From the NCBI GenBank assembly GCA_964395095.1, contig CAYMZZ010000003.1:62001-126000 (forward strand): a stretch of DNA of 64,000 bases. Reading direction: 5' to 3'. This document shows positions 25,954 through 34,515 of this stretch, piece after piece. A program made the translations under genes and the position numbers. This stretch comes from CAYMZZ01 sp964395095. Lineage in GTDB: Bacteria; Bacteroidota; Bacteroidia; Chitinophagales; Chitinophagaceae. The notes under the pieces are model-generated. The model saw only the letters and a program-made list of their open reading frames with translations, ran no database searches and was not told the DNA's origin. Position 1 is the stretch's first letter, and the number at the start of each line of letters is the position of its first letter.

Positions 25954-26926
25954 TATGGTAAAAGACAGTACAATCCTGGTGACCGGTGGAGCCGGATTTA
26001 TAGGATCTTATGTGGTGGAAGAATTGCTTCCCCTGAAGCCCGGGAAGATCCGCATTATTGATAATTTTATTCGTGGTTCCAGGGAAAATATGAAGTCGTT
26101 CGAAAACCATCCCCTGGTGGAGTTTTACCAGGGCGATATCCGCGATACCGCTCTCCTGGAAAAATGTGTGGAAGGATGCGACTATATTTTTCACATGGCC
26201 GCCCTTCGCATCAATGCCTGCGCCCTGAATCCGCAGGACGGATTCGAAGTAATGCTGAAATCCACCTTCGACCTGGCCCAGTTGGCGGTAAAGCATAAGA
26301 TCAAAAAAGTCATCTACAGTTCCAGCGCCTCCGTTTATGGACTGGCTCAGCATTTTCCCACACCGGAAACGGATAATCCCTACAACAACCAGACCTTTTA
26401 TGGGGCTGCCAAGTTGTGGGGTGAACAATTGTTCCGCAGCTACAAGTTCATGTACGGGCTCGATTATGTGGCGCTTCGGTACTTCAATGCCTATGGTCCC
26501 CGCATGGATACGGATGGTAAATACACGGAAGTGATGATCAAATGGCTGGATTGTATCCGCGACGGTCGGAACCCATTGATTTACGGCGACGGGTCCACCA
26601 CCATGGACTTTGTGTATGTGCGTGATATCGCCCGCGCCAATGTGGCTGCCCTGCAGGCCGACGTGTCTGATGAGTCATTCAATATCGGCAATTGCGAAGA
26701 AACAAGCCTGCGTCAGTTGCTCGATGTGTTATTGAAAGTAAATGATTCGCAACTGGAACCTGAGTTTCGGGAAGAGAATTCGATCAATCCCGTATCGAGA
26801 CGATTGGCCGATATCAGCAAGGCTGAACAATTATTGTCGTTTAAGCCAACGGTTAGTTTGGAAGCAGGCATGAAGGAGTTGTCGGCCTGGTATTTTGAGA
26901 AAAATAAAAGCACGCAAAAAGCATGA
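25946..26926 (+). CDS. NAD-dependent epimerase/dehydratase (extended SDR)
   Basis: A 326-residue extended short-chain dehydrogenase acting on nucleotide sugars. The NAD loop TGGAGFIGSYV begins at about residue 13, and the catalytic YxxxK is Y152-K156 in FYGAAKLWGEQ, with the preceding SSSASVYG. RYFNAYGPRMD and the downstream YGDGSTTMDFVYVRDIA are typical of UDP-glucose 4-epimerases and dehydratases. The reaction (epimerisation, dehydration or decarboxylation) cannot be decided. The first ATG overlaps the SMR gene by eight bases; ATG 25955 is an alternative start. Confidence 0.85.
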   Translation: MPDMVKDSTILVTGGAGFIGSYVVEELLPLKPGKIRIIDNFIRGSRENMKSFENHPLVEFYQGDIRDTALLEKCVEGCDYIFHMAALRINACALNPQDGFEVMLKSTFDLAQLAVKHKIKKVIYSSSASVYGLAQHFPTPETDNPYNNQTFYGAAKLWGEQLFRSYKFMYGLDYVALRYFNAYGPRMDTDGKYTEVMIKWLDCIRDGRNPLIYGDGSTTMDFVYVRDIARANVAALQADVSDESFNIGNCEETSLRQLLDVLLKVNDSQLEPEFREENSINPVSRRLADISKAEQLLSFKPTVSLEAGMKELSAWYFEKNKSTQKA

Positions 26927-28053
26927 TCCCCATAGCAAAACCCTACCTCACTACCGACGAGGCGCAGGCAGCATACGATACCATCTTAACGGGATGGATA
27001 ACCCAGGGTCCCCGGGTAGCGGAGTTTGAGAAAAAGTTTGCGGAATATACCGGTGCCCGCTATGCCGTGGCATTGTCTAATTGCACGACGGCCCTGCACC
27101 TGGCCATGATTGTGTCGGGAATTGGGGCCGGCGATGAAGTGATTTGCCCTTCCATGAGCTATATCGCCACGGCCAATGCCATCCGCTATGTAGGTGCCAA
27201 TCCCGTTTTCGCCGAAGTGAACCCGGTTACCTATAACCTGGATGTGCAGGATGTGGAAAAACGAATTGGTCCCAAAACCAAAGCCATCCTGCTGGTGCAC
27301 CAGATTGGCATGCCTGCCGATATCGATGCTTTCAGCGCGCTCGCCAAAAAGTACAACCTGAAGTTGATCGAAGATGCGGCCTGTGCGGCGGGTTCTGCTT
27401 ACAAGGGTGGAAAAATCGGCAGTCATTCCGAACTGGTTTGTTTCTCGTTGCATCCGCGCAAAGTGATTTCTACGGGGGATGGTGGATTTGTTACCACTAA
27501 CAATGAAGCCTATTACGAAAGACTTAAGCTGCTGCGTCAGCATGGCATGAGTGTGAACGACCGGGTAAGGCATGAGTCATCCAAGGTAATATTCGAAGAT
27601 CATGTGGAGTTGGGATACAATTATCGAATGACGGATATCCAGGCGGCCGTAGGTATTCACCAATTGGCCAAGCTGGATTGGATCGTTGCTGAACGCAGGA
27701 AGATTGCCCGGCAATACCAGGAGGCCCTCGCCGATATTCCATTCATCCGTTTGCCCAGGGAAGAAGAAGGATATTTCAGCAATTTCCAATCCTTCAGCAT
27801 ATACCTGCAGAAGGATTGCCCCGTATCGCGCAATGAACTGATGCAACGGATGCTGGATGATGGTATCGCTACCCGTCGGGGCATCATGACAGCCCATCGG
27901 GAAACGGCCTATAAGAAAGAATTTGCGCAGGTATCGCTGCCGGTATCCGAAGATGCGGCCGACAACAGCATTATTATTCCCCTGTATATTCCCATGGAAC
28001 AGGCCGATATTGAGAAAGTGATCGCTGGTTTCCGGAAGGCGCTGGGTAAGTGA
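26923..28053 (+). CDS. DegT/DnrJ/EryC1-family sugar aminotransferase (second of two)
   Basis: A 376-residue PLP aminotransferase distinct from the one at 21578. It has MIPIAKPYLT near the start, SNCTTALHLAM, EDAACAAGSAYKGG and the lysine loop HPRKVISTGDGGF with K180. The HPRK-T-G-GG form is typical of ArnB/PglE/PseC-like 4-aminotransferases, whereas the first enzyme has YPGKNLGA. That suggests two amino groups are set on the sugar, or that two sugars are made. It overlaps the SDR gene by four bases. Confidence 0.88.
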   Translation: MIPIAKPYLTTDEAQAAYDTILTGWITQGPRVAEFEKKFAEYTGARYAVALSNCTTALHLAMIVSGIGAGDEVICPSMSYIATANAIRYVGANPVFAEVNPVTYNLDVQDVEKRIGPKTKAILLVHQIGMPADIDAFSALAKKYNLKLIEDAACAAGSAYKGGKIGSHSELVCFSLHPRKVISTGDGGFVTTNNEAYYERLKLLRQHGMSVNDRVRHESSKVIFEDHVELGYNYRMTDIQAAVGIHQLAKLDWIVAERRKIARQYQEALADIPFIRLPREEEGYFSNFQSFSIYLQKDCPVSRNELMQRMLDDGIATRRGIMTAHRETAYKKEFAQVSLPVSEDAADNSIIIPLYIPMEQADIEKVIAGFRKALGK

Positions 28054-28126
28054 GAAAATAGACGGATATTCGCGCCATTCAACAGGCTTTTACCCATGTT
28101 GGCAAAAGCCCGCTCAATATCCCTGC
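28054..28126 (+). other. short spacer with hairpin before the last sugar gene
   Basis: GGCTTTT (28085-28091) pairs with AAAAGCC (28104-28110). There is no T-run, so this is not a standard terminator. It is the only gap over 30 bases inside the sugar operon and may mark partial processing or attenuation. Confidence 0.3.
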
Positions 28127-29404
28127 ATGAATAAAATCAGCATTATTGGTTTTGGCAAGATCGGACAGGCCATCAGTGCCCTGTTGCTTGAAAAGGAGAC
28201 AAATGTGCTGGCCCTGGATACCAATACCAATCTGCTGGATGCTATACAGCGGCGCGGGTATCATTCTACCGAACCCGGATTGAATGAACGAATTCAGCCC
28301 GCACTCGCGGATGGAAGGCTGCAACTTAGCAGCGATTACGCGCAGCTTGCCGGCACCCATGCAATTATCATTTGTATTCCCCTTGGCATTTCCGATCAGC
28401 GGCAGGTGGATAATCGGCCTTTCCTCGAATGCATCCGGCAACTGGCACCCGCATTGAGCGAACGGACCATTGTGGTACTGGAAACAACCGTGCCTGTTGG
28501 CTTTATCCGAAATGATCTGGTTCCCGCTTTGGAAGAGCAGGGACGCCGGCATGGCCGGGATTTCTATATGGCCTGCAGTCCCGAACGGATCAAGAGTGGT
28601 ACCATGCTGCAACAACTGGCCATGATCCCCAAAGCCATTGCGGGTTATGATGAAGCCGCCGCCGATGCTGCCTTTCAATTTTATCTCCGGTATTTTTCCC
28701 GCGATCAACTTACTAAATTACCGAGCCTGGAAGCGGCTGAGTTTATGAAGCTTTCAGGTATGGTGTATCGCGATATCAATATTGCGCTCAGCAATCAACT
28801 GGCCCTGCTGGCCAACGCGAGCGGTATCAATTTCCAGGAAATGTTGCCGCTGATCAATGCCGATAGGGAAGCTAACCTGTTGCAACCCGGGATAGGAGTA
28901 GCAGGTCATTGTACGCCAGTTTATCCTTATTTTCTGATTGAAAATTTCAGGAAGATCGGACTTGATTTTACGCTGGCATCAGAAGGGCGACGGATAAATG
29001 ATGAAATGGCTTCCTATGCCATATCTCTGCTTCAACCCCATCTCCGGAATAAGAAAGTGCTGCTGCTTGGTCTCGCTTTCCGACCCGGTGTAAAAGAAGA
29101 TGCCGGAAGTGTGGCATACAGGCTGCGCCCGCAATTGGAGCAGGCTGGCATCGCAAGCAGCCTCCACGATCCCAATTATTCCGAGTCGGAAATACAACTG
29201 CGAGGCTTTGTTGCCAACAGCAATATTTACGAGAGCGAAGCCGAAGGTCTTATCCTGGTTACCATGCACCCGGAATATGCATCGATCGATTGGGTAAAAA
29301 TGGCTGCCAATGGAATCCGGTTTGTGGTAGATGGTCGCAATCAACTGGATAAAATCGCCATTACAAAAGCGGGAATCCAATACTGGGGTATTGGCAGGTC
29401 CTGA
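28127..29404 (+). CDS. nucleotide-sugar dehydrogenase (UDP-glucose/GDP-mannose dehydrogenase family)
   Basis: A 425-residue two-step dehydrogenase that oxidises the C6 alcohol of a sugar nucleotide to an acid. The NAD loop is IIGFGKIGQAISALL (residues 5-19). The central motif has the catalytic cysteine C262 in GVAGHCTPVYPYF, and the C-terminal UDP-binding part includes LLGLAFRPGVKEDAGS. The HC-PV-PYF form is closer to UDP-ManNAc/UDP-GlcNAc dehydrogenases (WecC, WbpA) than to UDP-glucose dehydrogenase; the usual Asp after PV is Tyr here. Its stop lies one base from the stop of the convergent next gene. Confidence 0.85.
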   Translation: MNKISIIGFGKIGQAISALLLEKETNVLALDTNTNLLDAIQRRGYHSTEPGLNERIQPALADGRLQLSSDYAQLAGTHAIIICIPLGISDQRQVDNRPFLECIRQLAPALSERTIVVLETTVPVGFIRNDLVPALEEQGRRHGRDFYMACSPERIKSGTMLQQLAMIPKAIAGYDEAAADAAFQFYLRYFSRDQLTKLPSLEAAEFMKLSGMVYRDINIALSNQLALLANASGINFQEMLPLINADREANLLQPGIGVAGHCTPVYPYFLIENFRKIGLDFTLASEGRRINDEMASYAISLLQPHLRNKKVLLLGLAFRPGVKEDAGSVAYRLRPQLEQAGIASSLHDPNYSESEIQLRGFVANSNIYESEAEGLILVTMHPEYASIDWVKMAANGIRFVVDGRNQLDKIAITKAGIQYWGIGRS

Positions 29405-29405
29405 G

Positions 29406-29903
29406 CTATTCTATACTTGCCGTAGTATCGGTTGGGGCAGGCGCTTTCTTAAACAACATCACATAGCCACAGAGATTCCTCTTCTTTTTCTTGTTCACCT
29501 GCACAGGTTTCATCATGTGGAATTCCGAAAACTTGGGGATATAAGAATAGGAGATGATGTTTCCGTCAACATCGCCCCAGCGTTTTTGCTGAAAGATTAC
29601 CTGCTTTTCATTCCAGTCAAACATCCGAACTTCATAGAGCTTGGAGCTATAGTCGCCGATGAAAACAAACTGGTACCAGGCGCCCTGGGTAAGGGGCATC
29701 ATCACAGGCATTTCATATTCGCTTTCCATGGCGATGCTTGCTTCACGCAGCAGCGAATAGCCCTGGCCCTCATATAAAATTTTCAGAGAATCTACCTGGC
29801 GACTGATAAGGTCGTCTTCGCAGTTTTGTAAACGGATATCCTGGGCCGGCAGGCTTTGCCAACCGAGGCAGATTGCGAGCAGGATGATGAATGGCTTTTT
29901 CAT
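29406..29903 (-). CDS. secreted hypothetical protein
   Basis: A 165-residue protein with a signal peptide (MKKPFIILLAICLGWQSLPAQ) and no recognised domain. The mature part has two cysteines, YQFVFIGDYSSKLYEVRMFDW and a lysine-rich KKKKRNLCGY stretch. It probably sits in the periplasm. A minus-strand TATCTTTA box lies about 27 bases before the ATG. The gene converges with the nucleotide-sugar dehydrogenase with no spacer, so it is unlikely to belong to that operon. Confidence 0.7.
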   Translation of the reverse strand: MKKPFIILLAICLGWQSLPAQDIRLQNCEDDLISRQVDSLKILYEGQGYSLLREASIAMESEYEMPVMMPLTQGAWYQFVFIGDYSSKLYEVRMFDWNEKQVIFQQKRWGDVDGNIISYSYIPKFSEFHMMKPVQVNKKKKRNLCGYVMLFKKAPAPTDTTASIE

Positions 29904-30080
29904 GGTTTTACGTGGGTTCGGATTTGTTTATAAAGATATACGGGACAACCGTAAAACTGAGATTTTGACACGGGATATTGGGTGTTGAACGGGCATTTGC
30001 CTCGGAAAAATACGCAAATCCCGAGCCAAACCCGGAAAGCCGATTGGGCGATTGAAAAGATAAGGATTTTTTATTATTTA

Positions 30081-30842
30081 TCAGGTATCCCTTTGCATGT
30101 AAATACCATCTGCCTGCTGGGTACAGGTGAGTACCAGATCGTTGATGCAAACATGAGCAGGGAGGGTAGTGCAGTAATATACGACCTCGGCCACGTCATC
30201 GGCGGTGAGTGCCTGCAGCCCCTGGTACACGGAAGCGGCCGTGCTTTCATCTCCTTTGAACCGAACCAGGGAAAACTCGGTTTCGGCCGCACCGGGATGT
30301 ATGCCCGTTACTTTAATCCGATGACGCAATAAATCGATTCGCATGGCCTGGTTCAGGGCATCTACGGCAAATTTGGTGGCGCAATAGGTATTGCCTTTTT
30401 CATAGACCAGCTTACCCGCAACGCTACCCATATTGATGATATGCCCCTTCTTCCACTTCACCATCCATTTCGCCACGGCCTGGGCCACATATAAAAAGCC
30501 CTTTACGTTCGTGTCGATCATCCGGTTCCAGTCGTCCACATCCGCCTCCTCAAAATAATCCCTTCCTACCGCGAGCCCGGCATTGTTGACAAGAACATCA
30601 ATCCGGTTCCAGGGATCAGGCAATTCTTCAATGCTCTTGTATACCAGTTCCTGCTCGCGCACATCAAATGCCAATGGGAAAACAGCCACATTATATTTTC
30701 GTTCCAGTTCATTGCTTAGCTCCAGCAATCGGTCGGCCCGGCGGGCATTCAGTATCAGGTCATATCCATGGCTGGCAAATTTGATAGCGCAGGCTTTTCC
30801 AAATCCGGAACTGGCTCCAGTGATGAGGGCGATGGGGGGCAT
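30081..30842 (-). CDS. SDR-family oxidoreductase (YdfG-like)
   Basis: A 253-residue classical short-chain dehydrogenase: TGASSGFGKACA (residues 8-19), NNAG (86-89), S140, and Y153-K157 in YCATK. NAR at 32-34 after the second strand suggests NADP. The overall pattern, with IHPGAAETEFSLVRFKGD, is that of YdfG, the 3-hydroxy acid/serine dehydrogenase, but the natural substrate is uncertain. Its upstream region (30849-31056) is an inverted word repeat. Confidence 0.85.
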   Translation of the reverse strand: MPPIALITGASSGFGKACAIKFASHGYDLILNARRADRLLELSNELERKYNVAVFPLAFDVREQELVYKSIEELPDPWNRIDVLVNNAGLAVGRDYFEEADVDDWNRMIDTNVKGFLYVAQAVAKWMVKWKKGHIINMGSVAGKLVYEKGNTYCATKFAVDALNQAMRIDLLRHRIKVTGIHPGAAETEFSLVRFKGDESTAASVYQGLQALTADDVAEVVYYCTTLPAHVCINDLVLTCTQQADGIYMQRDT

Positions 30843-30848
30843 GGGGAG

Positions 30849-31056
30849 TATTAAGTTGTACGTTTTAAGTTATAAGTATTAAGTATAAGGGGGGAAGGTC
30901 CGCGACCCATTCATGTGCAATTTACTAAAATCATGTTTCAGCACATGGGTATAGTAGACCCCAAAAGTTTCAATACATATACTAAGTAAGCATGATCCGG
31001 TTCGCGAGAAAATATAATCGACCAAAACTTAAAACTTACAACTTAAAACTTTCAAC
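30849..31056. repeat. inverted word repeat (TTAAGTTGTAAGTTTTAAG)
   Basis: Arms 30851-30871 and 31026-31046 match at 20 of 21 positions and are flanked by further words of the same kind on both sides. The centre of about 150 bases is unique. It lies between two minus-strand genes and reaches the stop codon of the upstream T9SS cargo gene. Confidence 0.8.
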
Positions 31057-31057
31057 T

Positions 31058-33679
31058 CTACCTCACCAATGTCACCGTTCCTTTATCTGTTATGGTATTT
31101 CCCAAATAATCCACCGCGCTGAGCATCCATACAAACACATTACTTCCTTGCGGCGTACCGGAAATGCGGCCATCCCAGCCGGCGCCGTTGGTGGTGGTGC
31201 TGAAAACCATCTGCCCCCAGCGATTGTAAATGCGGAAATAATTGATGCGTTGAATACCGACTGCAATGGGTCTGAGCTCATCATTTAAGCCATCACCATT
31301 GGGGCTAAATGCGGTGGGAACAAATACACTGGGCACCGTTTTGAAAACGGTCACTTTTATGAATGCGGAATCGTAACATCCTGCATCGTTAAACACTCGT
31401 ACGGTATAAGTGATGGAATCTGTTTCGGGTCCGTAGATGCCAATGGGATTTTGAATATTGGGATTATCCAGTGCGGTAGCGGGTATCCACTCATAGGATG
31501 TACCGCCGGTAGCGTTGAATTGCACGGGTTGACCCACCACCACCAGGGTGTCGTTGCCGGCAAAGGGTACAATATCGGGTAAAACAGTTACCAGTACTGT
31601 ATCGAAGCCTGGCTTGGGGCATCCCAGGTTGTCGAAGCTGGCCAGCACATATTCCTGGGTACGGGCCGGAAAGGCTGTTGGACTCAATGTATTGGGGTTG
31701 ATCAGGCTCGCCGTTGGCGACCAGGAAAAACTACTGCCGTTATGCGAGCCATTGAGCTGTGCCGGTGTATTATAGCAAATAACAGTATCCACGCCGGCAT
31801 TGGCCACTGGATAAGGAACCGTTCTGATGGTTATATTTTCGGTAGCCACACAACTGCCAATCCGGGATTGCACCTGGTAGGTGGTAGTGGCTGTGGGAGT
31901 AGCCACCGGATCCTCCAGGGTCGGATCGTTTAGCGTGGCGGTTGGGGTCCAGCTATACTGGAGCCCGTCGGTACTGATATTAAGTTGAACGGAATCCGTG
32001 AGGCAGATGGTCGTATCGTTCATGGCACTCAGGGTCACGAAGTTGACCACTCTTACCTGTACCGAGTCTTCGTTGATACAACCCTGCTCATTGAGGGTTA
32101 CCACATACGTAGTAGTGCTGGTTGGGCTCACCGTTGGGGTGCCCGTGTTGCCGTTTACGATATTAGTATTTGGCGCCCAACTGAAATTACCTGTTCCCGT
32201 TGCCTGCAATTGTACGGCATCGGGGCGGCAGATAAGCGTGTCTTTAAAGGCCAATGTAATCGGGGGCTTTTCGATTATTTCGATAGTTCGAATGATCGTG
32301 TCGAGGCAACCCACACTGCTGCCCACGATCAGCCGCACATTCTTAACGCCGGGGGTGGTATATTGATAGGTAGGATTCTGATCGGTAGATACATCGGCAT
32401 TGCCCGGGTCGCCAAAATCCCATTGCCAGTTATCTACCACACCATAGTTCGCACGGGTATCATCAAAAAACTGGGTGGGATTTGTGATACAAACGCCACT
32501 GCTATTAAAGTCGGGGAAGAATCCGGGAAATACCCGAATGATGGCGGTGGTGGAATCCGAACATTCCTGTCCGCGATTGGCCACCAGCTTAAGGGTGTAT
32601 ACACCGGCAGTGGTAAAAGTATGGGTCGGGTTTTGAAGGGTAGACGAATTATTGGCTCCGGAAGCAGGGTCCCCAAATTCCCAATAATAGGTATTGATCA
32701 GCGGGTTGTTGGGATGCGTGAAATTGAAGGTGAATCCATCGCAACTACGGTATTCCGGCTCCAGTACCGGCTTGGCAATATCGCAACCGCCCGCTTTTAT
32801 CTGCAGGTCTTTTCGTTGGGTGGCAATCACCACACCATTTCGAATCTCCTCCACACAAACGGTAACTACATAGATGCCCTGCTCGGGTGAATTGCCACTG
32901 ATCAGACCCGTTGTGGGATTGATGGTAACATTGGGACCCAGCGGCGCACCGCCATTGAAGGGGAAACTGTAATTCACATTGGGATAGGGAGGAGGCGCAG
33001 GCGGATTAGGTGCCGGCGAACTGGGTGAACCTCCCTGTCCGGATTGGCCGCCGCCCACAAAGGCCGGACAAAAAGTATAGCGAAGCTGATCGCCATCCGG
33101 ATCAATAGCGCGGAAACTGTAGGTAAAGGGATAGCCACCGCAAATAATTACGGTATCCAATCCTACAAAGCGGGCGCTATTGTTGTTGGGAGCCGTGGAG
33201 CCCCGATTGGTTCCGGGAATGACAGCGGAATAAGTGGCGCCTACGCTACCTGATGCTACCAGGTTGTTGATCCCGTTGATGCGGCAGCAGCGTTGATAAG
33301 AAATGATATATCCAGCAGCGGAAGCCGGTACGGTAATGGTGGTGGTATAAAAGCCTACTTCATAACAAACCACTGGCGGATTGCTGATACAGGGGCCGGG
33401 GTTCGAGAGCTGTAAACGATCGCGATTGGTAATAGGTACATTAAGCTGACGAATCATGGTATTACTGCCCATTTCAAACACGGCAATGGCTGCCGTTGGA
33501 TCTAATTGGGCGCCGGGAGAGTTACAGTCACGGTAAAGTTTCAGGGTAACCGCATAGGTATAATCACTGCCACTTACGCTAACCAGGGTATAATACATCT
33601 CTCCACCGGTGATATGTTCCGCGCGGGCTGATAAAAAGAATACGAGGTTAGCAAGTAAGCTGAATAAAATACGCTTCAT
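31058..33679 (-). CDS. T9SS type B cargo: large PKD-domain protein with gliding-motility C-terminal domain
   Basis: An 873-residue secreted protein. The signal peptide is MKRILFSLLANLVFFLSARA. The N-terminal third (to about 300) is beta-rich with paired cysteines; PKD/Ig-like repeats fill about 300-780 (YYWEFGDPASGANNS, WQWDFGDPGNAD and several related copies). The final 90 residues start FVPTAFSPNGDGLNDEL and contain FRIYNRWGQMVF, the gliding-motility-associated (type B) sorting domain recognised by the T9SS. It is probably a surface adhesin or gliding protein. An ATG six codons upstream (33697) is possible, but 33679 puts the signal peptide at the N-terminus. Confidence 0.88.
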   Translation of the reverse strand: MKRILFSLLANLVFFLSARAEHITGGEMYYTLVSVSGSDYTYAVTLKLYRDCNSPGAQLDPTAAIAVFEMGSNTMIRQLNVPITNRDRLQLSNPGPCISNPPVVCYEVGFYTTTITVPASAAGYIISYQRCCRINGINNLVASGSVGATYSAVIPGTNRGSTAPNNNSARFVGLDTVIICGGYPFTYSFRAIDPDGDQLRYTFCPAFVGGGQSGQGGSPSSPAPNPPAPPPYPNVNYSFPFNGGAPLGPNVTINPTTGLISGNSPEQGIYVVTVCVEEIRNGVVIATQRKDLQIKAGGCDIAKPVLEPEYRSCDGFTFNFTHPNNPLINTYYWEFGDPASGANNSSTLQNPTHTFTTAGVYTLKLVANRGQECSDSTTAIIRVFPGFFPDFNSSGVCITNPTQFFDDTRANYGVVDNWQWDFGDPGNADVSTDQNPTYQYTTPGVKNVRLIVGSSVGCLDTIIRTIEIIEKPPITLAFKDTLICRPDAVQLQATGTGNFSWAPNTNIVNGNTGTPTVSPTSTTTYVVTLNEQGCINEDSVQVRVVNFVTLSAMNDTTICLTDSVQLNISTDGLQYSWTPTATLNDPTLEDPVATPTATTTYQVQSRIGSCVATENITIRTVPYPVANAGVDTVICYNTPAQLNGSHNGSSFSWSPTASLINPNTLSPTAFPARTQEYVLASFDNLGCPKPGFDTVLVTVLPDIVPFAGNDTLVVVGQPVQFNATGGTSYEWIPATALDNPNIQNPIGIYGPETDSITYTVRVFNDAGCYDSAFIKVTVFKTVPSVFVPTAFSPNGDGLNDELRPIAVGIQRINYFRIYNRWGQMVFSTTTNGAGWDGRISGTPQGSNVFVWMLSAVDYLGNTITDKGTVTLVR

Positions 33680-33700
33680 GAGTGCATCGGATATCATGAC

Positions 33701-34492
33701 TTAGCAATCTTCGAGGAATGCGCGCAACAATTGATGGCTGCGCCCGGGCTCTTCCCACATTCCCATATGACCACTTTTTGTCAAAGTATGAATATACGCC
33801 ATTTTGGGGAGCTTGCATAACCGCAGGGTATCGGCCAATGGCACCGCCTGGTCATGTTCGCCCATCACAATCAACACAGGTATAGACAGTTTCGACAGCA
33901 AATTGCTGCGGTCGGGTCGCCTGATCATGGATTCGTAATAGGAAACGAGCGCTTCCCCTGAAAAGTTGTCCCCAAGGGCCATTAATCGGGCCAATAGTTC
34001 TGGTTTTTTTTCGCGGGTGTCCGGCGCAAAAAGGTTGGGAATGGTATTTTTCAAAAATTCCTGTGGCCCATGTGTGCGAATAAACTCCATTCCCTTATTC
34101 CGGGCGGCGACTTTTTCTTCGGAATCGGCGAAAGCGGTGGAATGAAAAAGTCCCAATCCCCTTAGTGAGCCCGGGTAATTGGCTGCAAATGCCAGGCTGA
34201 TATAGCCACCCATGCTGTGGCCGATCAGCACAAAGGATGTCCAGCCCAATTCATCCGTCAGGGCTTTCAGGGCATCGGCCAGCCCCTCCATGCTCATGTC
34301 GGTAATAGTACCGGTTTGGCCGGAGCCGGGAATATCGGGTACCAAAATTTCGAAATCATTCTTTAATGCCGATACGGTATCGTCCCAAACAGCGGCTGTT
34401 TCTCCAAAGCCGTGCAACAATACAACGGCGGGTCCCCTGCCTTGTAAGGTATAATGCAGTCGGGTTTGCTGGTATGGAATGGCAGCGGTCAT
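33701..34492 (-). CDS. alpha/beta-fold hydrolase
   Basis: A 263-residue alpha/beta hydrolase. The oxyanion motif LLHGFGETAAVW is at residues 25-36, the nucleophile elbow GHSMGG holds S93, the acid is probably D in GEHDQAVP, and the base is the histidine in SGHMGMWEEP near residue 243. The substrate is unknown; relatives include esterases and dienelactone or MhpC-like C-C hydrolases. It lies 23 bases after lnt and just before the T9SS cargo gene, probably in one transcript. Confidence 0.87.
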   Translation of the reverse strand: MTAAIPYQQTRLHYTLQGRGPAVVLLHGFGETAAVWDDTVSALKNDFEILVPDIPGSGQTGTITDMSMEGLADALKALTDELGWTSFVLIGHSMGGYISLAFAANYPGSLRGLGLFHSTAFADSEEKVAARNKGMEFIRTHGPQEFLKNTIPNLFAPDTREKKPELLARLMALGDNFSGEALVSYYESMIRRPDRSNLLSKLSIPVLIVMGEHDQAVPLADTLRLCKLPKMAYIHTLTKSGHMGMWEEPGRSHQLLRAFLEDC

Positions 34493-34515
34493 AGGCCAGG
34501 GTATTGTGAATGGTT

